From: Macrocystis pyrifera
Taxonomy: Eukaryota; Sar; Phaeophyceae; Laminariales; Laminariaceae
Direction of reading: 5' to 3'
Assembly (NCBI GenBank): GCA_031763025.1
Contig: JASSKH010000029.1
Span: forward strand, 5,540,362-5,604,361
DNA length: 64,000 nucleotides
How positions within the stretch are numbered: the first letter of the stretch is position 1; the number at the start of each line of letters is the position of its first letter. The position numbers were made by a program, and so were the translations under genes. Shown one piece after another: positions 55,687 through 64,000 of this stretch. Under the pieces are notes generated by a model. It ran no database searches. It was not told where the DNA came from and saw only the letters and a list, made by a program, of their open reading frames with translations.

Positions 55687-55960
55687 CAACGATATGAAAA
55701 TATGGAAGAAAAAAAGCATGATGTACCCTATTAATAGTATGCCGCCATCGCGAAACCTACGGAATTTTATTGACGATCCGAAAATATGTACACTTCCAGC
55801 ATGCCGCACGGCAACAACGCAGCAGCACTACAGCAGCAGCAAGTGCACAGCAGCAGCAAGTGCACAGGAGCAGCAGGTGCACAGCAGCAGCACTCATGGC
55901 GTGGCGCTGACAGCAGCAGCAGCAGCAGCCGAAACGAGCAAAGGGGGTACGTAGGGTCAC
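53770..55960 (-). repeat. intronic satellite with CAG/CTG runs, element copy 2
   Basis: The same unit family as in copy 1, with at least six units in varying states of deletion. The blocks CAGCATGATGTACGGCAACA, TACCCTGGTATGCCG and GCAAAATGCAGGAGCAAAACG repeat. Long Leu/Ala/Cys frames on the minus strand (for example 54571-53789) are triplet-run artefacts. Confidence 0.75.
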
Positions 55961-56023
55961 CAAAACATGTACACATAGAAATCGTGCGCACCGAAAATGC
56001 ACCACAGTAGCAGCAGCACTCAC

Positions 56024-56115
56024 ATCGTTCGGTGCAGCGGTGACGGCGACAGCTGAATCCTTCGTTCCTTCGTTCACGTCCCGCTAACAGTTGTGCATGT
56101 GCGCGTTCGCGTGCA
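56024..56115 (-). pseudogene. element copy 2, exon B
   Basis: It is 92 nt with the same splice sites as copy 1 but has an in-frame TAG after HNC (Leu codon to stop). Confidence 0.6.
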
Positions 56116-56283
56116 CTGTGTAAGAGGAGCCGACGCAACGCACGAAGGGGAAAGAACGAGCATGGATGAGTCCAAAAAAAAATCAACGCTTTGAGGTAGG
56201 TTTGTATGCAAAAAGGCAATTGAAAACCTCAAAAAAACGTACTGGCAACAGACAGCATTCAACAATAGACCCAAGGCACTCAC

Positions 56284-56666
56284 CACTGTCAGCAGTCTCG
56301 AGGGAGTACGAGACAGTCCCTTCCTTGATCGGGCGAGCACATAACTCGCAGTTGGTTGCCCAATACAGGATGATCCCGCCACCATCGCACATGAGATCCT
56401 CGCAGGTGGCGAAGGCCACGTTTTTGCCACCAGGCGCGGAGTTCTTGGGCAAGTAAGTAAGTAAGTGCTGGTCCGTGCACCGGTCGCAAACAACAGTCGG
56501 CACCAGGTCGGTCTTTGTCGTTGCCGCTCTCTTGCCAGAGGGCGAGGACCACGCGCTTCTCGACGAGGGGGAGGTGAGCTTAGGGGGCGTGGAGAAGGGA
56601 GAGGCGGGGGTTGCAGCACCAGCAGGTTCGCCACCGACAGCAGCAAGCAGCTTTGGCCGCCTACAG
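56284..56666 (-). pseudogene. element copy 2, exon A
   Basis: This carries the best-preserved version of the Cys-rich segment. VVCDRCTDQH, FATCEDLMCDGGG, NCELCARPIKEG and SYSLETADSG are in one frame up to donor GTGAGT. A 12-nt insertion (AAGTAAGTAAGT type) after the first Cys pair duplicates a triplet-like AAGT motif relative to copies 1 and 3. Confidence 0.55.
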
Positions 56667-57118
56667 CTGCATCTAGATGCCGTTCGTCGAAGGCGAGACG
56701 CCTCTTCTAGGCGTTGTGCGAAGAGATGTCTATTGGTTGCAGTTTGCGAAGAAAGAAGAAAGGTTGTTTGGCTGTTTGGCTGTTAGGCTGTTTCAAAGAA
56801 GAAGGGCTGTTTGCGAAGAGCTGTCTATCGGTCGGTCTGTCTGCCAAGAGCTAGCAAGTGACAACGACCTCAAAAATCGTAATTATAGTTGTATCTACAA
56901 GGCTTTCCTTCGGAGTGGGTATTCCGTCGTTTCGTGTACATATAACTGCAATTAATTGGCGACATAGCCCAAAGCCAACCAAACTAAACGTATTTGTGTA
57001 AGAAACGATGAAGGATGTAATGATAGCGTTATTTATGAATGTAATGTGAAACGTAAGATCGGGTGACGCAAGAGTAAGAATGACATTCGTCTAATAATAA
57101 TAAGAATCACATATTTCA

Positions 57119-57614
57119 TCAGTGTGGGGAGAGAGTGGAGCAGTGCTTGGCATGTGGATGATATACAACATACAGGCTGTTGTTTAAAGGAAGGTTTGGG
57201 ACAGGAGAGAAAGCCGCAGTGCCGGCAACGACAACGGTTATGGAAATGTTGTATAGTTGCTGGGCGGCCGCGATTTCGATGTAGCCAGCATAGGAGTTTG
57301 GATGAGACATGATATATACATGTAAATAGTCTTCCAGGATGCCGTAGTAACGAGGCGGGAGGCCCGGAATGTGTCGCTGTTGAACCCGTTGGATATGTGT
57401 AGGAAGAAATAATCGTGATTTTGGGAAATGTGGGAAACAATTTGTTTCCTTTCGTTCGTCCTAGATGGCGACAATCTGCTTGGTGTATTGCTGCGGGATT
57501 CCGCGAAGCCCTGGAGCAGGCGAAATGGAAGGGAGTCTTTTTGCGCTTGATGATGATGTCTCCGTCTTTGATGGTGGAGTAAGTCAGGCGGCAGTTGTAG
57601 CACTTGCCAAGGAC
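57119..57614 (-). pseudogene. element copy 3, exon C: finger and OTU-like domain
   Basis: It enters in phase 0 at GTCCTTGGCAAGTGC. The finger frame (KCYNCRLT...FHFAC) and the OTU-like frame (HISQNHDYFFLH to STLSPH) are offset by the same +2 as in copy 1. The final stretch is open to the stop at 57119-57121. The presumed catalytic-His motif reads KHCSTL here (HYS in copies 1 and 2). A segment near 57370 is deleted relative to copy 1. Confidence 0.5.
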
Positions 57615-57683
57615 CTGGTCGAAGTAAACGTATAGGGTGCGCGGGGCGGGAGTGGCGTGCAGGGAATGGCGGGGGAGGGGGAA

Positions 57684-57698
57684 GGGGGGGGGGGGGGG
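57684..57698 (-). repeat. 15-base G run at exon C acceptor, copy 3
   Basis: The equivalent of the 27-base run in copy 2; it forms the pyrimidine tract on the coding strand. Confidence 0.85.
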
Positions 57699-57739
57699 CA
57701 GAGTTCATTATTTGTACTACTCTACAGCGGCACAACAGC

Positions 57740-58079
57740 AGCACGTAATCGCTTGCTATACGACGGCAGCAGCAGCAGCAGAAGCACCAAGTACGTAAAT
57801 TTCATTGACGATACAGAAATGTAGACACACAAGTGTAGTACAGTAGTACACACACAAATCACGTCCAGCATGATGTACGGCAACAACGCAGCAGCACCAC
57901 AAAAAAATCATTGACGACACAGAAATATGTACACACGCACAAGTTTAAGTGTAATAGACACACAAATCATGTCCAGCATGATGTACGGCAACAACGCAGC
58001 AGCGCCACAAAACGACCACGAAACACAATTATCCGAGTACATACAAACATTCAGTGAATATTGCGGCAGCACTAAAAGC

Positions 58080-58120
<41 letters not shown>

Positions 58121-59424
58121 GGATCGCCACAGCGTTGGCAGCAGCAGCAGAGCAACGACATGAAAAGAAGGGAGAAAAAAAGTATGTACCCCGAGGCCGT
58201 CCGAAAAGTATTTTGGTACCTCACTATAGACCCACCTCCGCATGCTGTACGGCAACAACGCAGCAGCAGCATAGCAACAATACGAAATACGAGAAAAGCA
58301 GTATGTACGCAAAATGCAGGAGCAAAACGACCAAAATATTTTTTTTTTGTATCAAAAAAACCATTTGGGTAGAAAAATGGCCAATAAAAACAATAATCCG
58401 CGTTGGCAGCAGCAGCATAGCAACGATATGAAAATAAGGAAGAAAAAAAGTATGTACCTGCTCAGGTCGTTACTCTACAGCCAGTGGTTCATCCGTTATC
58501 GTGGATATTGACTCTTGTACTAAAAGTGGCCGCAGATCTCCGTAGATCTGATGATAGTTGAGGCGGGGAATTACCAGCCTCCATCACCAAGTAATTGCTG
58601 ATGACTGTCATGTGAGATGACTTGCGTCATGCTTCATGATCACTTCTGCTCGGCTGACCGTGCCGAGCCTCACCTATACCTGGCGTGTCCTCCACGCTAC
58701 ACCTTACCGAAAGAGAAGCTTGCTGCAGACCCAGGTCGAACCTGAGATACACCCATCTCACATATGCCGCAATCGCAAAACCAACGGAATTTCATTGACA
58801 ATACCGAAATATGTACACACACAAGTGCAGCATGATGTACGGCAACAACGCAGCAGCACCACAGCAGCAGCATAGCAACGATATATATGAAAATAACCAA
58901 GCCAAAAACGAGAAATTGCAGTACGTACGCAAAATGCAGGAGCAAAACGGCATTTTTTTTTTTTTTTTCACGTATCAAAAGGAACCATTTGAGTACAAAA
59001 ACGACCAAGAAAGACAGTAATCCGAGTACATACGTACGAACATTCAGTGGATATTGCGGCAGCATTAGCAGCAGCAGCAGCAGAAGCAGCCACAGCATTA
59101 GCAGCAACAGAAGCTGCAACGAATCGCCGCAGCGTTGGCAGCAGCAGCAGCAGCAGCAGCATAGTAACGATATGAAAGTAAGGAAGGAAAAAAGCATGTA
59201 CCCTGGTATGTCGCCATCGCAAAACCTACGGATTTGACGATCCGAAAATATGCACGCTTGCAGCATGATGCAAGCGGAACAACGCAGCAGCACTACATAC
59301 AGCAGCAGCAATTGCACAGGAGCAGCAAGTGCACAGCACGGCAACAACGCAGCAGCACTACAGCAGCAGCAAGTACACAGGAGAAGCAGGTGCACAGCAG
59401 CAGCAGCACTCACGGCGTGGCGCT

Positions 59425-59459
<35 letters not shown>

Positions 59460-59500
59460 GAAAACGAGCAAAAAATGAGTACATGGGGTCACCAAAAAAA
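57740..59500 (-). repeat. intronic satellite with CAG/CTG runs, element copy 3
   Basis: Units as in copies 1 and 2. Pure runs occur at about 58086-58117 and 59428-59457. Interrupted by the insertion at 58459-58763. Confidence 0.75.
58459..58763. mobile_element. ~305-bp insertion inside the satellite intron of copy 3
   Basis: Copies 1 and 2 read TATGTACCCTGGTATGCCGC across this point; here the sequence is split after TATGTACC and resumes at ATGCCGC. The insert has near-terminal inverted CTCAGGTCG / CGAACCTGAG. On the minus strand it has a B-box-like GGTTCGACCT, so it could be a MITE or a truncated SINE. No ORF. Confidence 0.55.
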
Positions 59501-59562
59501 CATGTACACACAGAAATCGTGTGCATGCACCGAAAATGCACCACAGTAGCAGCAGCACTCAC

Positions 59563-59654
59563 GTCGTTCGGTGCAGCGGTGACGACGACAGCTGAATCCT
59601 CCGTTCCTTCGTTCACGTCCCGCAGACAGTTGTGCATGTGCGCGTTCGCGTGCA
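59563..59654 (-). pseudogene. element copy 3, exon B
   Basis: It is 92 nt and the frame is intact (HMHNCLRDVNEGTEDSAVVV), with acceptor CTTACACACAG and donor GTGAGT. Confidence 0.6.
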
Positions 59655-59783
59655 CTGTGTGTAAGAGGAGCCGACGAAATAAATAAACGCTTTGACGTAG
59701 GATTGTATGCAAAAAGGCAATTGAAAACCCCAAAAAAACATACTGGCAACATACAGCATGCACAATAGACGTAAGACACTCAC

Positions 59784-60152
59784 CACTGTCAGCAGTCTCG
59801 AGGGAGTACGAGACAGTCCCTTCCTTGATCGGGCGAGCACAGAACTCGCAGTCGGTTGCCCTGTCAGGATGATCCCGCCACCACGCACATGAGATCCTTG
59901 CTGGTGGCGAAGGCCACGTTTTTTGCCACCAGGCGCGGAGTTCTTGACCAAGTAAGTGCTGGTCCGTGCACTGGTCGCAAACAACAGCCGGTACCAGGTC
60001 GGTCTTTGTCGTTGCCGCTCTCTTGCCAGAGGGCGAGGACCACGCGCCTCTCGACGAGGGGGAGGTGAGCTTAGGGGGCGTGGAGAAGGGAGAGGCGGGG
60101 GTTGCAGCACCAGCAGGTTCGCCACCGACGGCAGCAGCTTGGCCGCCGACAG
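59784..60152 (-). pseudogene. element copy 3, exon A
   Basis: It has the same acceptor (GGTGCAG) and donor (GTGAGT) as copy 1. The Cys-rich segment reads VVCDQCTDQH, but the sequence after FAT is frame-disrupted by an extra T in the TTTTTT run (about 59918-59923) and by the loss of one base near the GGTGGCGGG segment. Confidence 0.5.
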
Positions 60153-60429
60153 CTGCACCTATCTATGCCGTTCGTCGAAAGCGAGACGCCTCTTTTTTTA
60201 GGCGCTGTGCGAAGAGCTGTCTATTGGTTGGCAGTTTGCGGAGGAAGAAAGAAGAAAAGGTTGTTTGGCTGTTTGGCGAAGAAGAAAGAAGAAAGGTTGT
60301 TTGGCTGTTCGGCTATTTCAAAGAAGAAGGGCTGTTTGCGAAGAGCTGTCTATCAGTCGGTCTGTCTGCCAAGAGCTAGCAAGTGACAACGACCTCAAAA
60401 ATCGTAATTATAGTTGTATTTATTTACAT

Positions 60430-61380
60430 GGTTCCCCTTCGGCCTGTAGGTAACATGAAATCCCGGGGGCGTCGCATGGCAAAAAGGGAGTCACAAGTAA
60501 CACACGTATTTGTAGTTGTTCTTGGCGGAACCGTGAGCCGTGGGCTAGCGTACTGCTCGAAGGAAAAAGTAATCTCATTGACAGCAGTCAGCAGGAATAG
60601 AACATCAATGTTTTTAAGTCAATTAATACATTGCATAAATTAGTACATTACATTAACGCGGTGCCATAGGTTGGTTACTATACTGTTAGTACACACCACG
60701 ACTACGCGGATGTATTACAGTAGAAGTAGCATGCACTCTTCGAAACACTAACTGATACACTGCTAATACTACGACAATCAACTAATTACCACACTACTCC
60801 TGCTCGAACACCACCAATCGCTCGTTCATTACAGGCAAGCTCGTGGTAAACATAGCGGTCAACTTAGCACGAGGTAGTATGAATTGGGGTATACACTACT
60901 ATATTGCTGCACTATAATACACCACTGCCAGTAATACGCAGACTCAGTACAGGTAGAAGCAGCATGAATCATACTATTAATACACTATTAACACTACCAA
61001 ATAGTAATACTACACCACGACTACTGTTGTATTTGAGGATATATACAGGCTACGATACGATTGAGGGCATTTCCTGCCATCGGCCAGGAAGAAGAACAGC
61101 ATGCAGAGCAATGGCGGACACCACAGTGACTACAACTATTGCCACTATTATTATTTTTTCATAGTAATATAGTACAGGTAGTAATACTGCGATTGGACAG
61201 GCATTGATAGAGAAGCAGCATGCACTTGGCACCATGGGATACTTCTAATATTAATACTGCAACTACAACTACTCTATACTATACTAACTATAGTACTTCA
61301 GAATTACGTATGTGTGTGTCAAAAACGGCGTCTACGATACAGAAAGGCCAAATAACTAAAACTTTACAACTGTAATATTA
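60430..61380 (+). repeat. dispersed repeat family copy 2 (related to 4.90-6.09 kb)
   Basis: It begins with the TTCCCCTTCGGCC / GAAATCCCGGGGGCGTCGCA boundary motif and is collinear with 4.93-6.07 kb through TTGGACAGGCATTG and AGCAGCATGC to the final ATACAG segment. Non-coding. Confidence 0.6.
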
Positions 61381-61765
61381 TCAAGAGCAGGAAACAGCTC
61401 CTCTGTATTATGTCCAGGTATACGTATGGTTGGGGGACCATGAGAAAGTTATCTGCATCATTTTGTCCTGAACAAAATCGAATTTATGGTCGAACAAGTA
61501 CTCACGGCAACATCACAGACGACTCGTGGCAGCAGCTGTATAACTCTACACCAGTAACATCACCATTAACATCAATAGCAGGTAGGCAGCAACAGGTCTA
61601 CATACGAATGAGGGCATCATGAAAAAAGACCTGCACTTGTCCTGAAATGTTTTGCTCCACGCTTAAACTATTTGGTGCCAAAAGCAGTCCATGTACTCAT
61701 AGTTACAGCAGCAGACTCGTGGCAATGGCAACGCAGGACTACGTACTATGAATGCTACAACAACT

Positions 61766-61951
<186 letters not shown>

Positions 61952-61989
61952 ATACCGCTACAACTACTTACTACTTACTACTGCTGCTA

Positions 61990-62092
61990 TTACGAGGTCC
62001 ATAGTTAATAGGACCTATGGTACACATAAAAACCTATATATTTCCTTTTTTTGCTAAGAATATGTGGTGCTATTAACTATGGTCCCCCGTAA
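61990..62092. mobile_element. MITE copy 3 with TA target duplication
   Basis: It is 103 bp, begins TTACGAGGTCCATAGTTAAT, ends TTAACTATGGTCCCCCGTAA and is flanked by TA (61988-61989, 62093-62094). The interior shares CATAAAAACCTATATATTT with copy 2, to which it is closest. Confidence 0.85.
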
Positions 62093-62149
62093 TACAACTG
62101 TTACTACTACTTCTACCACAACAATGCCAGGTGCACACCGAGACAGGGG

Positions 62150-62945
62150 GGGTAGCGGAAGAGTTGTGGCAGAAGCCTGGCTCTATGGCTGTTGGCCCGG
62201 TTCAATTTCCTGCTGCTGAGAGAATGCGACTGATACCTACTGTCGTACACATGCGGCAGCGAAAACTTGCTACCATTTCCCCCCAGGTAGACGGACAAGG
62301 GGAGTCAGTTCTTTGGGCACGTACATGCTCGGTGTGACGTCAAAGGGCTAGGTGAAACATATATGGCGCTCGACAGGTTTTTGCTGCTGTATCTACTATT
62401 AATAGTACCTGCCGTACTGCTGCTGCGTGAGGTTGATAGAAACCAAAACTGGACAAGTGGGCAGTTACAAAGCTGTTGATATTTTCAACGTAGCGATAGT
62501 TCAGCGGAGAAATGCTTCGTCACCGAGAGAGCGAACACAGCTCGCTGAATCATACAGGAATTAGAAACAAGTTCAAATATATTATCCAGCCAGGCAGTCG
62601 GGCAGTGAGGGCCATGCCCGGTGTCACAGGCAGTACAGCGAGAAAAGAAGCGATATAGGCCAGGCTCTGTGTCTCTTACCCGATGCCATTACCAGCTGTG
62701 CTGTTGAGAGCGTGCGACTTGACAATTGGTTAGGTATGACACCCACATAAACGGATAATTGTGGTTACGATCGTGCTTGGTGTTAAGAGGACACCACCCG
62801 TCAAAAGGCTTGGTGCAACAGCTACGACAGTCAACATATGTGTATTGCTGTTGCTACCGTATGTCTGCTGCTGCGGCTACTTCTTCTGCAGAGGTTGAAA
62901 ATGTATGTACAGCAGAGAGAGTGTGCGGGTGGCGGGCAATTTGAG
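62150..62945 (-). repeat. inverted copy of the 8.99-10.16 kb repeat
   Basis: On the minus strand it reproduces the blocks at 9060-9215 and 9320-9410. The blocks at 62190-62270 and 62620-62720 each contain the CTGAGAGAATGCGACT / TTGAGAGCGTGCGACTTG motif, so the repeat is itself duplicated here, as it is at 9.3 and 10.05 kb. Confidence 0.55.
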
Positions 62946-63380
62946 AAAAAAAAACTAAAAAACAAAAGTGGGAATTCCATGTCCTCTACTCACCTCGGCG
63001 AGGCAAAAACCAAGCTCTTGTTTGCAGTCGGTCCTAACGAGGGTAAAACAAAAAAAAAAAAAAAAAAATTAAACGAACAGACTTTCGTTTTTCGTAAAAA
63101 ACATCAGGTTGAGTTCTAATGAGAAAACAGCAAAAGAAAAAAAAACGAATCTAGAAGAAGAAGCCGAGTAGAATTTTTGCGCGGTGCAATTTTTCAGAAG
63201 GACTCAACACGCCACCGCACGTGATTCCGGGCGATAGCGCTGCAAAGCGACGGTCGAAAGACAAAACTCGCACACGTGAGGGACCCTCCACAGCAAGCGG
63301 TTCTCGTGGTCCAACACGCTCCCTCTAGAGTTCTCTAGAACTTGTGTATCGGCCATCGCTGTTCGATGGCAAACGTTTGA
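62946..63380. other. A-rich stretch, no gene
   Basis: Several A runs, the longest 19 A at 63050-63068, then unremarkable sequence. No feature recognised. Confidence 0.6.
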
Positions 63381-63383
63381 ATC

Positions 63384-63631
63384 TTGAGTGGGACTCATGG
63401 CGAAAAATATACCGCCAGAGTATATTCAACTCGACGGAGATCTGCTGCACGCCCCACTGGTGCGGCTACTGTCAGTGCCATGTCATTCAAGTGCTGCTGT
63501 CGGCCAGTTACTGTCTCCCCGGCACCAACGCCAAAAATGTCAGCATGGCCGCCGGCAAGGGGCTGCAACGGGCGCAAGCAGAAGCCGACGACCCACCAAC
63601 AGAAGCCCCTCCCGCACTGCGCCTAAGATAG
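63384..63631 (+). CDS. doubtful Cys-containing ORF segment
   Basis: All three plus-strand frames are open for 60 or more codons here, and higher GC content than the surroundings suggests an exon. One frame gives CTPHWCGYCQCHV, another ends in Pro/Thr/Lys-rich sequence. I cannot decide which, if any, is translated, and see no family. Confidence 0.15.
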
Positions 63632-63805
63632 GTGTGATAAACCGTACGGTCACTGGGAGTCAACGTGCTTTTAAAAGCTACGCGGCATCATCTGGCGTCA
63701 CCAACGGTTGTCACAATCGTTTAAGCGTGACCGTTTCCCTTCTCCTCGTGTGAACCTTCGCCATCGCTGCCGCCACAACGACCGTGACGACAACGACGAC
63801 GATGA

Positions 63806-64000
63806 TCACCGCAGGAGCCAGGCGAGCAACGCAACTGGGGACGGCAACTGACGCGGCCCAGTTGTGTAGCGCTTGCAGCAGTAGGGACACACCTTGCCAC
63901 TGATACAGGAGGCAAGGCTAGCGCGAAGAGGAAACTCTGCGCTGTAGCAGTAAGTAAAACGTCTGTCGTACCGAGTGTCCTTGTAAATGATGGGAGCAAC
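63806..64000 (-). CDS. possible partial exon running off the window edge
   Basis: On the minus strand the frame is open from the window end to a TGA at 63806-63808. It reads IIYKDTRYDRRFTYCYSAEF and then CISGKVCPYCCKRY. The Cys-rich pattern is suggestive of an extracellular domain. A second frame further on gives a very hydrophobic Val/Ile run followed by basic residues (near 63760-63810), which could be a membrane segment of a spliced continuation, but that run also derives from GTC triplets. Low confidence; sequence beyond 64 kb is needed. Confidence 0.2.
   Translation of the reverse strand, partial: VAPIIYKDTRYDRRFTYCYSAEFPLRASLASCISGKVCPYCCKRYTTGPRQLPSPVALLAWLLR

Larger units (their letters stand above)
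52806..56893 (-). mobile_element. large OTU/zinc-finger element, copy 2
   Basis: About 4.1 kb, the largest copy. Exon A is 56284-56666, exon B 56024-56115 and exon C 53178-53673, all on the minus strand with the same splice sites as copy 1. The intron between B and C is about 2.3 kb of satellite. It ends in TACAAGG at an AT microsatellite. A 2-bp spacer separates it from copy 3. Its 3' terminal region carries an extra inverted duplication (52857-53050). Confidence 0.7.
56896..60418 (-). mobile_element. large OTU/zinc-finger element, copy 3
   Basis: About 3.5 kb, head to tail with copy 2. Exon A is 59784-60152, exon B 59563-59654 and exon C 57119-57614. The intron satellite carries a ~305-bp foreign insertion (58459-58763). 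Exon C has the best-preserved OTU-like end (MSHPNSYAGYIEIAAAQQLY, then NNSLYVVYHPHAKHCSTLSPH in one frame). It may be the youngest copy. Confidence 0.7.

Overview
This window looks like nuclear DNA from a eukaryote with a large, repeat-rich genome. The signs are GT-AG introns with fixed phases, exon-by-exon module duplication, a poly(A)-tailed tRNA-like SINE family, TA-flanked MITEs, long trinucleotide microsatellites (CTG, TAC, TAG) and mostly non-coding sequence. Nothing resembles bacterial operons, rRNA or CRISPR. An alga or other stramenopile-type protist, possibly a brown alga, would fit the CTG-rich microsatellites and the secreted Cys-module protein. That taxonomic guess is inference and weak.

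Layout. 1-16.6 kb is gene-poor and made of old repeats: MITEs at 7.2 and 8.4 kb, a CAGATC tandem array at 12.1-12.9 kb, ~260-bp direct repeats at 14 kb, and repeat families seen again at 60.4-63 kb. From about 16.7 to 52.8 kb lie three diverged copies of one locus: A from 16.7 kb, B from 31.6 kb and C from 38.1 kb. Each carries a gene for a secreted cysteine-rich protein. Copy C (42228-47850) is the best preserved. It has a signal-peptide exon, a 56-nt exon, seven ~219-nt exons each encoding two 6-Cys half-repeats, a 117-nt half-module exon and a 17-nt terminal exon. Exon lengths sum to 1800 nt, but the first module carries +1 nt and the fifth -1 nt. Copies A and B are pseudogenes. The ~470-bp exon+intron units in C are recent tandem duplications.

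Mobile DNA. Three copies of a 3.3-4.1 kb element lie at 26.3-29.6 kb (+) and, head to tail, at 52.8-56.9 and 56.9-60.4 kb (-). It has an intron-containing gene with a Cys-rich first exon, a CxxC/HxxC finger and an OTU-protease-like C-terminus. Its main intron is a satellite of several-hundred-bp units with CTG runs. Two SINE copies (31.2, 52.0 kb), three MITE copies and a 213-bp fold-back repeat (36.8-37.0 kb) complete the picture. 60.4-63.3 kb repeats sequence seen at 4.9-10.2 kb.

The Cys-module gene family is the only convincing host gene. Everything else is mobile, repetitive or unrecognised. All homology statements come from reading the sequence by eye.
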